From positions 186,001-250,000 of the forward strand of contig KE546985.1 of the NCBI GenBank assembly GCA_000442125.1: a stretch of 64,000 bases of DNA. Reading direction: 5' to 3'. The notes under the pieces were generated by a model. That model did not search any database. It saw nothing but the letters and a program-made list of their open reading frames with translations, and was not told the DNA's origin. Both the position numbers and the translations under genes were made by a program. Position 1 is the stretch's first letter. Each line of letters opens with the position of its first letter. This document shows, piece after piece, positions 43,961 through 59,100 of the stretch. This stretch comes from Opeltia flavorubescens. Lineage: Eukaryota; Ascomycota; Lecanoromycetes; Teloschistales; Teloschistaceae.

Positions 43961-44582
43961 AGCGTTAAAGCCGATAACGAATTATAGGAAAAATAGCGGG
44001 CTAGATCGTATATAGGGTATTATTTACTGACGACGGTTATAGTAATACTATTTATACGAGTTATAGATAGATTTCCGTCTAATATCGCGCTTTTAACTTT
44101 AACCGTAACTTTTAATTGTAAAGAAATCCGTAGATATACGATTTTTTTTATAGATTTAGTATAATCTAATTATATTTATATTATAGCGAATATCGCGGTA
44201 AAATTAATAAAAATAAAAAATATAATCTATTAAATCGATATATATATTTTAATTTTTATTTTTTCGATATTATTTTCGATTTAATAGAATAATCAATTAG
44301 TTATAGCTAAATTAATTACTATAATAAATATAATAAATAATTAATTAAATAAATATTTAACGGTTTTATCAAAAACTAGAATTTAATAATATAAAATTTG
44401 GCTATTAATTATTAATAAATATTCAAAAAATTAATTCAAAATTATTAATTAATTATTTAATTTTTAATTTTATTATTATCAATTATTGAAAACTATAAAA
44501 TTATTAAATTCGAAAATAAAATAAATATATTTTAAAATATTAATAAAAGAAAATTAGAAATTATATTTAAAAAACTATTATA

Positions 44583-45077
44583 TTAATAAACTCCAATTAA
44601 TTTATATTAGAAAATAAAAAAAATATATTTTAAACGCCCGTAAATTTATATAAACTATTTTTTATTATTAATAAAAAAAAATTAATTATTTAAAAAATAT
44701 AAAAAATAAATTAAATATTTAAAATTATTAAATTTTTATATTTATTAGCGTTTATTAAATTTTATTTTTTAATAAAAAGTTTCGAATTATAAAACCTATT
44801 CTTTTTATACAATTAAATATTATTTTTAAAATTTAGATTAAAATAATACTAGTATAGCTTTTTAAAAAAAATTTTTCTATAAATATAAAAAAATTATATA
44901 ATTATAATTAATCAATAAAAAATATTTTTTATAAAAAAATTAGCTTTAAATAAATATAAATAAAATATTAATTTATAAATTTTTAATTTATTTATAATAT
45001 TTTATATAGTTTAAAAACTAGAATATAGCTTTATACTAATTTATTTGATCTAGAATTAGATTATTTTTTTTTATTAA
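44583..45077 (+). mobile_element. MITE family 1, copy C
   Basis: Flanked by TA at 44581-44582 and 45078-45079. Starts TTAATAAACTCCAATTAAT and ends in TTTTTTTATTAA, the mutated form of the family ends. The middle matches copies A and B, for example TTTAAACGCCCGTAAATTTA and CTTTATACTAATTTA. It is the most mutated of the three copies. About 495 bp, non-coding. Confidence 0.65.
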
Positions 45078-46839
45078 TAAAATTTAAATATTTAAAATTT
45101 AAATATTATTAAAAATAAAATATTGATAATTAATTATAAATATAAAATTTTCAATTAATAATAAATATTAACTATTCGATTTTCCAAAATATTATAATAT
45201 ATTATAATAATTTTTTTTCTAATATATTAAAAATTATTATAAAAAAATTTTTTTAATTATTATTATTATTTTAATTTATAATTCTAAAATTTTATAATTA
45301 TAAATTTTTAATATTATTATAAATTAATTTATTATATTATATTATTTATAATATTTTTTTTTATTTTTTCAAAATTAAAAAATAATTATATATAATAAAT
45401 AAATAAAAAGTTTTCAATTATTTTAATAGTTTTAATATTATAAATTCTTGAAAAATATATAATAATATATAAGATAAATTTCTAAAAAAAATAAAAAAAT
45501 ATTAATATAATATAAAAAAATCTAAAATTTTAATAAAAAACAAAAATTATTAATATAATTTAATTAAATATTTTAAAAATTTATTATATTTATATTTTTA
45601 AATAAAATATAATAAATTAAATAGTTTTTATAGTAAATATTATTTAAATAAAAAAGATTTTTTTTAAATTAAAAATTCAATTAGTATAAATTAATAATTA
45701 AAAATAATATATTTTTTCAATTTATATAAATAAAAAATATAATATTTTTATAAAAATTCAAAAAAATTAAATTAAAAAAATTATTTTTATCGAAAAGTTT
45801 TTCAAATTATAATTTATTACTAAAATATTTATATATTATTTTTTTTATAGTTATTTAAAGAATTAAATTAGAATATTTATAATTGTTTTTATAAATTTTT
45901 TTTTATATATAGCTATATATAAAATAAAATCAAAATTTATATCAATTTAAAAAAAAATTTCAAGAAATTTATAAATTTAATAAAATCGAAAAAAAATTAA
46001 TTAAAAAAAATTTATTTTTAATAATAAAAAATAATATAATTAAAAATTTTATTTTTTTAAATAATTTCTTTTAATTTTAATAATAAATTTTTATTATAAA
46101 ATTTTAAAAAATTTAAATAATTTTTATAAAATCGTTAAATAAATTTATAGATTTCGAAAAAATAAAAAACTTTCTAATAGAATATAAAAAATATTTATCT
46201 ATATATTAATAGAAATAATTATTCAAAAATAATAATTTAAAATTTTTAATTTTTTTATTTAATAAAAATATTATTTTCTATAAATATAATTTTATTTTTT
46301 TTAAATTTTATATTTATTAAATTTTGAATTTTATTATTATTTATTAAATAATTTATTTTATATTATTTTTATTTTATTTCCAATAATTATATAATAATTA
46401 AAATTTATAAAAAAATTAAAATTTTTTATTTTTTTAATAAATATTTAATATTATTTATAAAAATAGATAAAAATTATAAATATAAAATTTAACGAAATTA
46501 TTTTCTATAATTTTATTTTATATTGTTTAAATTAAAGAAATTTAATATTTATAATTTTTTTTATTTTAAATTTAGTAATTTCAATTATAGAAATTTTTAA
46601 AAATAAAATTAAAAATAATATTAAAAAAAATTTTAATATATAAACTAGAAATAAATATATTTTTAATTATATTTTTAATTATATTTAAATAAATTAACTA
46701 AATTTATAAATTATATTATTATTTGAAATATTAAAATAAAAATTTATTATTATTATATATAAATTATATTTAATTATATTTACAAATATTTTTTTTTTAT
46801 TTTAAAATAACTATAAATATAAATTATCTTGCGGCTATA

Positions 46840-49800
46840 TTATATAGGCAAAAATATAATAGAGTAAATAGAGCTAAATAGCTATTATAACTCGAAAGAA
46901 ACTTTTTAAATAAATTTATCTAGTTAAATTTAGCGCTTTTTAATATTTATATTTATTTAATTATAGATTTTATAAATAAATAATTTTTTACCTTTAATAT
47001 ATTATTATTATTTTATATCTATTATATAATTAAAAATAGTAAATAAAAATAATTTATATAAAATATAATATTATTAATTTTTATATATATTTACTATTAA
47101 TTATTATATAATATTAGTTTTTTTAAATAGATCTAATATTTTTTTATTTATTAAACTACCGTTTCCGCGCTAATATTTAATTAATAAAATTAATTAAAAT
47201 ATACTCTATTTTTTAATTTTTCTAGTAAAATTTTAAATACTTTTTATAATAATTTAAAAAATATAATCGATTTTATTATTATATTAATTTTTATTAAAAC
47301 TATTTTTTATATTAAAATAATCCAAAAATCTATTAAATAATTTATAAAATAAAATTAAACTTTTATAGTAATTTTTAAAATTTATATCGATTATATCTAT
47401 AAAAAAAATCAAGGTTTATATTATTTTTTAATATAGAAATTTTCTAATAATCGAATAGTTTAAATTAATATAATTTTTATTATTATTTATTTTATAAATT
47501 AAAACGAGTATTTATATATTTTTATTTAAATAATAAAAAGTTTTTAAAATAATATAATTATAATTTTTAAAAATAAAAACTTTTTAATTTATATTTAAAA
47601 ACTAGCTATAAATTTTATTTAGAATAATTTAAGCCTATATTTTTTTTTAAACTCGCTTAAAGATTTATAATAGTTTAACGAATTTATTAATATTATTAAA
47701 TTTATTAATATATTTAAATAATAAAACCAATTTTTTTTAATATTAAATCTAGCCTATTCTATTTAATAAAATCGGAAGGAAATAATATACTACCGCTAGA
47801 TATAATAGAACTTCTATTATAATAGTAATAATAGAATAAATTTATAAATAATAATAATTCGGTATAATAATAATAGATTTTTTTTTTTAAATAATTATTT
47901 ACGAAAAATAGCAATAAAAGTTTAGAAACTGCATTAGTTTTTAGCGCCGGAAAAAAATTAGTTTCTACTAGTAAATTTGCTAGTAAATAAAAATCTTTTT
48001 TATTATTTATTTATTAGAAATTATTTAATTATAGCTATATTATTTATATATATTTTAATTATTATAAATTCGTTAAATTTAAAACTATATATATTTTTTA
48101 AAAACGATATAATATTAAAATCTATTTTTATTTACTAAATAGACCTCGCCGGGCAATAAATTTAAATATTTATATTTTTTTAAATTGGATAAAAATAAAA
48201 AAATATTTTTAAATATAAATTTAAAAATTTTTATTTTTAAAAACTATAATAATATTATTACGGAAATTGTTTATTATTTTAATAAAAATTCGTAAATATT
48301 CGCTTTAATTTATAGGATAAATAGCAATAAAAATTATATTTTAAATTATTCGGCTACTAAACGATTTCTATATTAAAGAATAATATAATCCTAGATTTCT
48401 TTTATAGATATAATAGATATAGATTTTAAAAATTACTATAAAAGCTCGATTTTATTTTTAAAATTGTTTAATATACTTTTAAAATATTTTAATATAAAAA
48501 GTAGTTATAATAAAAATTAATATAATAATAAAATCGATTAAATTTTTTAAATTATTATAAAAAATATTTAGAATTTTATTAAATGGATTAAAAGCTAGAA
48601 TATATTTTAATTAATTCTATTAACCGAGTATTAATATAAAAACGGTAGTTTAATAAGCGGAAAAGCGTTAAATCTACCCGGAAAATCTAATACTATATAA
48701 TAGTTAATAGTATATATATATAAAAGTTAATAGTATTATATTTTATATAAATAATTATTAATTACTACTATTTATTATATAATAAATATAAAGTAATAGT
48801 ATTATATTAAAAATAAAGAACTATTTATTTATAAAATCTATAATTAAATAAATATAAGCGCTAAAAAGCGCTGAATTTAATTAGATAAATTTATTTAAAA
48901 GGCCTTTTTCGAGTTATAATAACTATTCGGTTCTATTTATTCTATTAGCCTTTTATTTAAACGGTATAGCCGTAATAATAAAAAATAATATTAAATAAAT
49001 CTAATTATATTACTAGAATAAATAATTAATTTAAAAATATATTTAAAAATAAATTAAATATATATTAAAATATATTTCAAAGGTTATTTATTTAAACGGC
49101 GATAATAAATATTATAAAAATTATAAAAGAATATTAGATATAAATATCCGGTTATATAATTTATTAAAATAAAAACAATAATATAAATAATTAAAAGAGG
49201 CTAAATAAATAAATATAAAATAGCTAGTATATCTAGATATATAGTAGTTAGCAAAATAGCTTTATTAAAGCTATAGCTCTAGCGTTTTGGCAATTTCAAT
49301 ATAGTTTCCAGATTTTTATTGCTATTTTTCGTATAAACGCCCGTTTAGTTTAATTATAATAATTTTTTATATAGAATATCTAGAATTAATTAATTATTAT
49401 ATTAGTAAATCTAATTATTATACTAGCGATTATTAAATTATAATAGAAATTTAATAATATTAATTTATTCTAATAAAATAATAATATATAATCTATAAAT
49501 ATAAGAAAATTATAAAATATTTATTATAATATATATATTTTTATATAATATATAAAAGTAGTATATAAAATAATAGATATATTATTAATATATTATAATC
49601 TATATTTTTATTTATAAAGCGAAACGATTATATAATTTTTTATTATTATTAATAAATCTATTTATAAATAATTATAATCTACTAAAAATAATAAATTCTA
49701 ATATATACTATTTAAATACTTCTTTAGCGAGCTATTATTTATTATACTAGCGTAATTAAAATAAATATATTAAATTTTGAACAATATATAAATTTAAAAG

Positions 49801-52800
49801 TATTTTTTAAAATATTTTAATAATATTATTATTAAAATAAAAAATATAAAAATAATATCTATTAAAAATACTTTAATAATAATTATTATTTAATATTATA
49901 ATATTTAATTATAAATATAAATTCTAAATAGAATTATAATAATTTTATTTAAAATTTTTTAAAAATTTTTTTAAAATAATAAAATTAATTAATTTAATAT
50001 TTTTAATAGTAATAAAAATTATAAAATATTAAAATTAAACTTTTTATAAAAAAATAAAAATAAATAAAATAAAAAAATAATAATATACTAATTATTATAA
50101 AATAATCTCTTTTATATATTTAAATATTTATTTATATATTTAAATTATATATAAAAAAATTTATAAAATATATTTTCTACTATATATTAATACTAGAACT
50201 TTTTTATAATTCTATAAACTTTATTAATTAAAAGCGAGTGGGGTATATAAAATACTTAATATATTATTTAAAATAATTATTAATAATTTTCGTTTAAAAT
50301 TATTTTTTTATTATAATAAAATTAAATTAGAAATTAATAAAACTATAATTATTAATAATATAATAATAATAGAAATCTATTTAAAAGTCGCTAGCTAAAA
50401 AATTAGCGAATTTATTTTTAACAAAAAGATTCTAGTAAATAAAGTCTAGATAATAAAAAAAAATACTAGAATTATAAAAACGGCTTTTATTATTTAATGG
50501 ATTTTATTAAAATTAAATATATTATAAATAAAAATTCTAATAAAACTTTATATATTATTATTAAAAATTTTAATTTATATAATACTATATTAAAGTTCTA
50601 CTTTATTATAATAAAATATATAAAATTTAAATTAATTAAAATATATTAATATAATAAATATAATAAAATTTTTAAATTAAAAAATATTTTTTATTGATAT
50701 TTACCCTTTAATTATAATAAAAAACTATTTCTAGCTATAGCTACAATAATTAAACTATTTTATAATCTAAATATTCTATTAATACCAATATAAATTTATT
50801 TAAAACTAGTTAAACTATTTAAAAAAATATTAAAAATAATTAAATTAAAAATTTTTAAATAATTATTATTATAAACGCTATAATTAATTCGTTCGATTAT
50901 AAAGAATATATTAATAATAAATTTTATTTTTTAAAAATATCGTTATATAATTATAAATACTCGTTTATAATTAAATATAATAAATTATAGCTTTTATTAT
51001 AATATAAACTATATAATAAATTTAATAAATCGAAAATTTTTACTAGAATAGCTATTATATATTATAATTTAGAAAATACCAGCTCCTATAACTATTAAAA
51101 GTATTAGTAAAAATCGGTATAATATTATTAAATTTATAATTATCGAAGTTTTTATATTTAATAAAAGGGCTATAAAATTTATTATTATTATATATAAGTT
51201 TTATTTAAAAAATAATCTAAATTTTAATATATTTATTAGTATTAATATTATAAAAATAGAATATTTTAATATATATTTCTTTATTTATATAAAAATTATT
51301 AGCTTTTATTATAATATAATACTATTAATTATTATTAATTTCAAAAGTATTAAAATAAATATAATTATTTATAGTATTTAATATATAATAATATTATTAT
51401 TCGTTTCTAAAACTATTAAAATTATAAATTTATATTAAAATCTATTAAATTTTTTATAAAATCGTAATTTTATATATAAATTAAAAATACTAGATTCTTT
51501 TATAAATTATATATTTTAATAAATTTATATTTAAAACGATTCTCTATTTTTTATTTAATTAACTATAAAAACCCGACTAGATATTATTTAAAAATACAAA
51601 TCTAATAAATACTATTAAATTTAATTTTAAAAACTATAAACTAATTATTAAAACAATTAAATAAAAATTTTAATAGTTTTTAAAAAGTTTTAATCGTTAT
51701 ATAATAGCTATTATAATAATTTTTATAATTTTAAACGCCGGCGTTATATTATTTATTAATTCTAATTATTAGACGGAAATTATATATTTTATAAAAATAA
51801 TAATTTATAAAATATAAGTTGAATAAATAGTTTTAGCTATTTTAATTAAATACTTCCCGCGTTTATAAAAATATACTAATAATATAATTAATATATCGGA
51901 ATTAAAATATATAAATTTTTTATTAATAAAAAACTAGAAATAAATTTATAAATCTAGATAAATTTATATATACCCCGTTAATATTTTTAGTAAAAAAATT
52001 ATTAATAGAATTTTTAATAAATTTTATAAATAAAATTAAATAAAATAAATTAATATAATTATTTTATTTTCGTTTTTTTATTTTATAATATAAAAAAAAA
52101 CCGATTAAAATTCTAAAAGCTATATTATTATTACTATTTAAGTATTTAATAAAATTATAATATTAAATATTTATCTAATTTTATTATAAATAAAAATTCT
52201 AGTATAAATTTATAACGTTAAAATTTTTTTTATAATAGATTTTATAAATTTTTTTTATTAATAATAGATTAATTAATAATACCGTTATTATTTAATAATA
52301 GTTTTATATTAAAAATATAAAATAAATAAAATATTAATAATAAATTACTATAATTTATTAGTTTATATATAATAAATAATAGATAAAATTCTATATTTAT
52401 TTTACTTCTCTAATAAAGTTTATATCAATAATATTATAATTTTTTTCTTTTAATTAGAAAATATATAAAGTTTTTATATTAATTCTTTAGTATATTTAAT
52501 AATATAAACCTATATTTATTATTTATAAAATTATTTATTAGTTATATTTTTATATATTTATTAGATTAAAAAACTAATACCTTTAAATTTATTATAGTAA
52601 AAAATTAGTTAAAAATAATTTTAAAACTTTCATTTTTATATATATTTTAATAATAAAAAAAATATTTTAATTTAATAAACTATTTTTAATAATATATTAA
52701 TAATTATATAATTATTATTAAACTATTTTAAAATCGTAAAATATATATTAACCGCGATATTATTATTAAAGATAATATTTATAAAAAAACTATTATTTAA

Positions 52801-55395
52801 AATCTACTAGTAATATTTATATTTAAAAAATTTAATATATTTTATTATTTATAAATACTTTTTTTATTATTATTTATTCTAGTTTATTTTAACGAAAACT
52901 CGGTACTATATATAAACCTAGATATTAATAAAAAATTTAGTTTTATAACTTTTATTTATTATAATTTAAATAAAATTATATATAAAATAGATAAAAAATT
53001 AAAATAGAAATCTAAATAATTAATTCTATTATTTAACCGCCTTTTATTTTATATTAAAATATACTATTAGTCTATAAAAATAAAAATTATAAAAATTATT
53101 TAAATAATAAAAAAAATCTATTATAAAATTAAAATAATTAAATATTTTACTAATTTTTATAAAAAATATTTTATTATAGTTAATATTTTACGCTAGATTA
53201 ATCTAAATATAATTTTTATTAAAAGATTTAATTTTTATTTAATATAAACTTTTAAATATTTTTAATATTTTAAACTTAATATCCGCTATAAGCCTAAAAT
53301 TATAAATATTATTCTAGATATATTATTAAAATCTACTAGCTATAAATACTATCTAGAAATAGATAAATTACTAGATATAAATACTTTTAAAATATAATAT
53401 TTTCTAAAAAATCTAGTAAAAATATTAATTAAATTCTATTAATAATTAATCGATAAATATATTAAAAAAAACTATTAAATTAAATTTAAAAAATTTATTA
53501 AAGCTAATATAAAACTAGATAATAATTATAAGAAATTACCGTATTATATTATAAATAGATTATTCTATTTCGATAATAATAAATAAAATTTATATTTAAT
53601 AATATTTATAAATATAAAAAAAAAAGTATTTTAGTTTATATATAATAAAAAAGATTATTTTAGCTATATATATACGTATAAATATTTTATAAAAGGTTTT
53701 AATATATATAATATATTAATAAAACTATATAAATTTATTTATTTTTATTTATAATATTAAATTAATTAAATATCTTATTACCGTTTATAAAAGAATTTAT
53801 AGCCGATATTTAGCCTAATAAAACTATTCTATATATTTACTATTAATTTTATTTTTATTTTTTCGAAATTATATAAAAGATATAAATATAAAATATTAAT
53901 AATAAATAAATTTAAAACTAATTAAAACGGGAAATAATAAATTAAATTATTATTAAATAAATTAATAAAATTGAATTAAAATAAATTATAGATAATAATT
54001 TCGAATCGCGATAAAAAATTTATTAATTAATTATAATACTAATAATTTAAAATTTTAAAAATAAATTTATAATATTCTATTAATTAATATTTATAAATCG
54101 ATAATATATTAAAATAAATTAATTAATTTACTAAAATTATTATATATTATAATACTATTATACTAGATAATTTTAGATTAAAATTAATTTTTTTTTATAA
54201 ATATTAACGGTTTTTAATAATTTTATAAACTATAATTTTATATTTAAAATATTTTATTATATATTATTTAAATTTAAAATTTATAAAATACTAGATATTT
54301 TATATTTACTAGATTTTAAATAAATTATCTAGCTAGAAAAAGCGCTAGATTTTAAAACTCTCGTTAATATTTTTATTAAAGAATTAACTGCTTATTTAAC
54401 TATAATATAAATAGCTTCTTATTATAATCTAATTATTCTAGAGATTAATAAACTTATAAAGATATTTATAATACGAAATATTTTAATATTAGTATATATA
54501 AAAAAATACTAGTTTATATAAATTAATACTAAAAATACTATTATTTTTATTATAATAAGAATTAAAAAATACTATAATATATATTACTAACTAATTTATT
54601 CTAAAATTAGTAAATTTATAAGAATATATTTATATTAAAACTATAATATACTAAAATTAATTTTTAAAAAAATTAAATAATAATTAATAAGTTTATTTAA
54701 AATTATTAAATCTATTAAACTATTAATTTACCGTTTAAAATTATTATTTATAATAAAAATCTATAATATAAAATTTATAATATAGTTAAAGTCTATTATT
54801 AATACTAGCGATATTTTCTATTAGTATTATTATATATTTATACTTTTAATTATTATAAATAATAATATAAAATTTAAAATCGAATAAATTTTTTATAAAC
54901 GCTATATTTATAAAAATAGAAGCTAGTTTATTTATAATTTTATTTATTAAATTAGTTATAAATTTAAATAGAGCTAAAAGATATTTAAATATTATTTAAA
55001 TAATATTTAAATATTAATAAAAAAATATAAACGCTATTTTAAATTAAAATTAGCTTTAAATTATAATAAAACCGTTAATAATACTAATACTAGCTTTAAA
55101 TAATAGAAATAAACTAAAAAACCATTTATTAGTAAAGAAAGGTTTATTATTAAAAACTAATAATTTTTATTTATTATCGGTATTTATATATATATACCGT
55201 ATAGATAAAAAATTAATAAAATAAATAAAGCTAAATAGTTATTATAATTTAAAAAAAACTTTTTAAAAAAGTTTATCTAGTTATAATTAGCGCCTTTTAG
55301 CGCCTATATTTTTTTATTTATAGATTCTATAAATAGATAATTTTTTATTTTTAATATAATACTATTATTCTATACCTATTATATAATAGATTAAA
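46840..55395 (+). mobile_element. LTR-type fossil with a second inverted copy inside
   Basis: A ~200-bp sequence (landmarks GAGCTAAATAGCTATTATAA, TTTAGCGC, CTATTATATAAT) lies at ~46840-47031 and again in the same direction at ~55190-55395, as LTRs would. A third copy on the opposite strand ends at ~48990 and, like the first, is followed by ~570 bp of shared adjoining sequence (landmark TTATTAAACTACCGTTT), making inverted arms of ~770 bp (46840-47600 and 48990-48210). The right-hand repeat lacks that adjoining sequence, as expected of a 3' LTR. Simplest reading: one element in plus orientation with a fragment of a relative inserted inverted near its 5' end. Family unknown; entirely broken and old relative to RIP activity. 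Confidence 0.5.
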
Positions 55396-55410
55396 ATTTT
55401 AAATTTTAAA

Positions 55411-55548
55411 ATTTTTTCAATATATCTTTATATAAAAATTTAATATTTATTTATATTTTCTAATATATATATATTTTATATTTTTTCGATATATCTATAT
55501 AGAAAAATTTAATATTTATTTATATTTCCTAATATATATATATTTTAT
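55411..55548. repeat. 69-bp tandem duplication
   Basis: Two copies of an AT-rich unit starting ATTTTTTC(A/G)ATATATCT begin at 55411 and 55480, with only a few differences, sharing TTTAATATTTATTTATATTT. It sits immediately right of the right-hand LTR-like repeat. Confidence 0.75.
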
Positions 55549-56159
55549 ATTTTTTTATATAAAAGCTATTTTATATTAAATCTATTTGTATTTTTTTATT
55601 AAATATATAAAATAGTTATATTATTAGTTTTCTATACTTAATTCTAATAAAAATTAAAAATAATATTTAATAAATTAGTTTTAGAAATTATAATTCGATA
55701 TTAAAAATTTTGAAAAATATTAAATAAAATTTCTTTCAAATATTTATTAATATTATTTTTTTTTTAAATAGATAAAAGGTTTATATTAAAATTTTTTTTA
55801 TATAATATTATTGTATTTTATATATTTTACTTCTAAAATATTTATATTAATAATTTATATTTTTTTTATAGCTTTAAATTATAATAAAAATTACAAAATT
55901 AAATTTAATAATAGTAAAAAAGAATTTATAATAATTATAATCTTATTTTTAAAATAAATATTATTTTTTTTATAGCGAAATATTTAATATTATAATTGTT
56001 TTTATTTTTAAATTTTTAAATTAAATTTATAATAATAAAAATAAATTTAAAAAATTATTAAAAATAATAAAATTATAATTCGATTTTATAAAATTAATTA
56101 TAGTAAAAATAAAACGAAAAAATAAATTTTTACAATAATTATATTATTATTACAATAAT

Positions 56160-59100
56160 ATTTTAATTATTTTTATTAATTTATAATATATATATAATAT
56201 AAATTATTAATACTAATAAATAATAATTAAATAATAATAAACTAAATAAATTTATATATAACTAGCTAATAGTAAATAAAAAAACAAATAGTTTTTATTA
56301 TTATAAAAAATCTTTATTAAATAATAGCAATTAATTTATTTATTTTACTATATTTATTTACTTTTAAAAAAAAATCTATTAGTTTAATATAGGTACTAAT
56401 ATTTATTATACTAGCTTTTTATATTATTAAATTCTTGTTTCCGTATATTTTATATTATAAATTCTCGAATTTCTTTTATAATTTTTATTAGCAAATTATA
56501 TATAAATTTTATAAATATAGTTTTGAATTTTTTAATTAACGAACGATCGTTTTTATATTAGAAAAAATTAATTTTTCCGTTTATTAATTATTTTTTAAAT
56601 ATATATTCAATAAAAGCTTTTAAAATTTTAATAAAATAAAAATTTAAATATTTATAATTTTTTTATTAATTTTTTTTTAATTTTTTTTAAATAGAAATTC
56701 TCTAGTTTATTTATTATTTTAATATTTTTATCTAAATTTACTATTAGTAACTATTTATTATATTTTTTAAAAAGGTATATTTATCTAAATATCGATTGTT
56801 TATATTAGCTATAGCTTTTAAATTAGCTATTTATATAATTTATAATTTTTAATAAATTATTCTCGTTTCAAAAATTAAAAAAAAATATTGATTTATAAAT
56901 ATAGAAATAATTAAAAAAATTATAATAATTAATTAATAAATAGAAATTTATAGAAATATATAAAATAATATTTATTTTAATAGTTTTTTTAATATTTTTT
57001 CTATAATTTTTAATCTAATCTATAAATAATTTTAAAATTAATTATTAATTTAACTATTAAATTTTTTATAATTATTATTATTTTAATTTATTATTTAATT
57101 CAATTTTTTGAAGTAATTAAAGGTATTTATTATTAAAATATACTTTTAAATATCGATTATATAATAAATTATATTATTAATATTTGTTATATTTTAAATT
57201 ACTATTGAATAATTTATTTAATCTAATTATAATTAAATATTTAAATCTAAAAATCTATTTAAAAATAAATTTAAATATATATTCCGCTAGATTATAAAAA
57301 TATTACTATTTCGAAAAACTATTAAAAATTTAAATACTAGTATTTAAAAATTTTAATAATATTCTATTATTTAATACTTTATAAATATTAGATTATAAAT
57401 TTTATTATTATTCTAAAATTAAAAAAAAAAAAAAACTTTTTAATTTAATAAAAAAAAGAAATTATATTATAAATATCGGTTAAAATTTAATATTTTCGAT
57501 TTTTTATTATTTATTTCAAATAAAAACCGCTTTTTATTAGCTATTTAAAATAATAATTTTAATAAAAATTATATAAATTTTTTAATATAAATAAAGCTTT
57601 AATATAATAAATAAATAATTTTATTAATCTAGCTATTTTAACTAGTTAAAATAATAGATAATAAAAATTTTAAAATCTTTAAAGATTTTTAAAACCGCTA
57701 GAACCTATCGATATAATCGAAAATAATAAAAATAATATTTTAAATCTCGATTATTTTAATTTTTAACTCGATAAATATTATAATAAAAATAATATTATTA
57801 TATTAAAAAAATATATCTATTATAAAAATATTTATTTTTTTATTCAAAAAATAAATAATTAAAATATAATAAAATTTATTAAAATAGTAGAAAATAATCA
57901 AAAAATTTATTAATATAATAAACTTTTATTTAATTATATAATAAAATTGTTAAATATAATTAGAATTAAATTAAAAAATAATAAAAATAATATATAAATT
58001 AATCGAGTTATTCAATTAAATACTTTAAAAAATTATTTAATATTATTTTTAATCAAATTCTAATTAAAAAATATACTATTTAAAATATATATACTTCAAA
58101 AAAACTATCTAACTATATTTAATCTATTATTAAATATAATAAATCTATTAATATTTTATTCAAATTATTTATATTTATCGATCTATTAAACGAAAATATA
58201 TTGTTTTTTAGTATATTTTTATATTTAAACTAAAACAAGATTTATAATCTAATATATATTATATTAAATATTAAAAAATAAATTTTTTTAATAAATTTTA
58301 AAAAAATATCTTGCTTCGATTTAATAATTTTAATTAATATTTAAAAGTTTTTCTTTTAAACGGTTAGTTTTATTAATTTTTTCGTTAATTTCCGTAAAAT
58401 AAATAATAATTGAATTTATTATCTGAATTTTAATTATAATAATTTTGAAATTCTATTTATTTAAATATTTTCTAGAATATTTATCTACTTTAAAATTAAA
58501 TTTAGAATTCGATCTAAATTATATATTCAAATATTTAAAAAGTTTATTTAAATATTTAAAATTTTTATTAAAATATATAATAAAATAATTAGCGTTTATT
58601 TTTTAAATAATAATAATTTATTTTATTAATTTTTTGAAAATATATTTCAAATTGATATTTTTTTATAAATTAATTAAAGTTTTAATATTAAAAGTTTTAT
58701 AATTTTATTAAAAAATAAAATTCAATTAATAGCTATAATAGAAATAATAATTAATAATAATAATATTCTAAAATAACTATATTTTATATATCTATAGACG
58801 GTTTTCTCGAAGAAAATAATAAAAATATCGCGTTATTAAAAGAATTTATCTATAAATATCTAAATTATAAATTTTATTTTTAAAAAAATAATAGTTATTT
58901 TTAAAAAAATAATTCAAATATTTATAAAAAATTATTAAATAATAATTTAAACTATTTAAAATTAATTTATAATTCTAAATTTTTTTACAAATTTTATTAA
59001 TATAACGGTTTAAACGAATAAAATAAATAAATATTATAGTTTATTTATATTTAAAAAAAAGCTTTATAATTATTTATATATAGATTATAATAAATAATAT

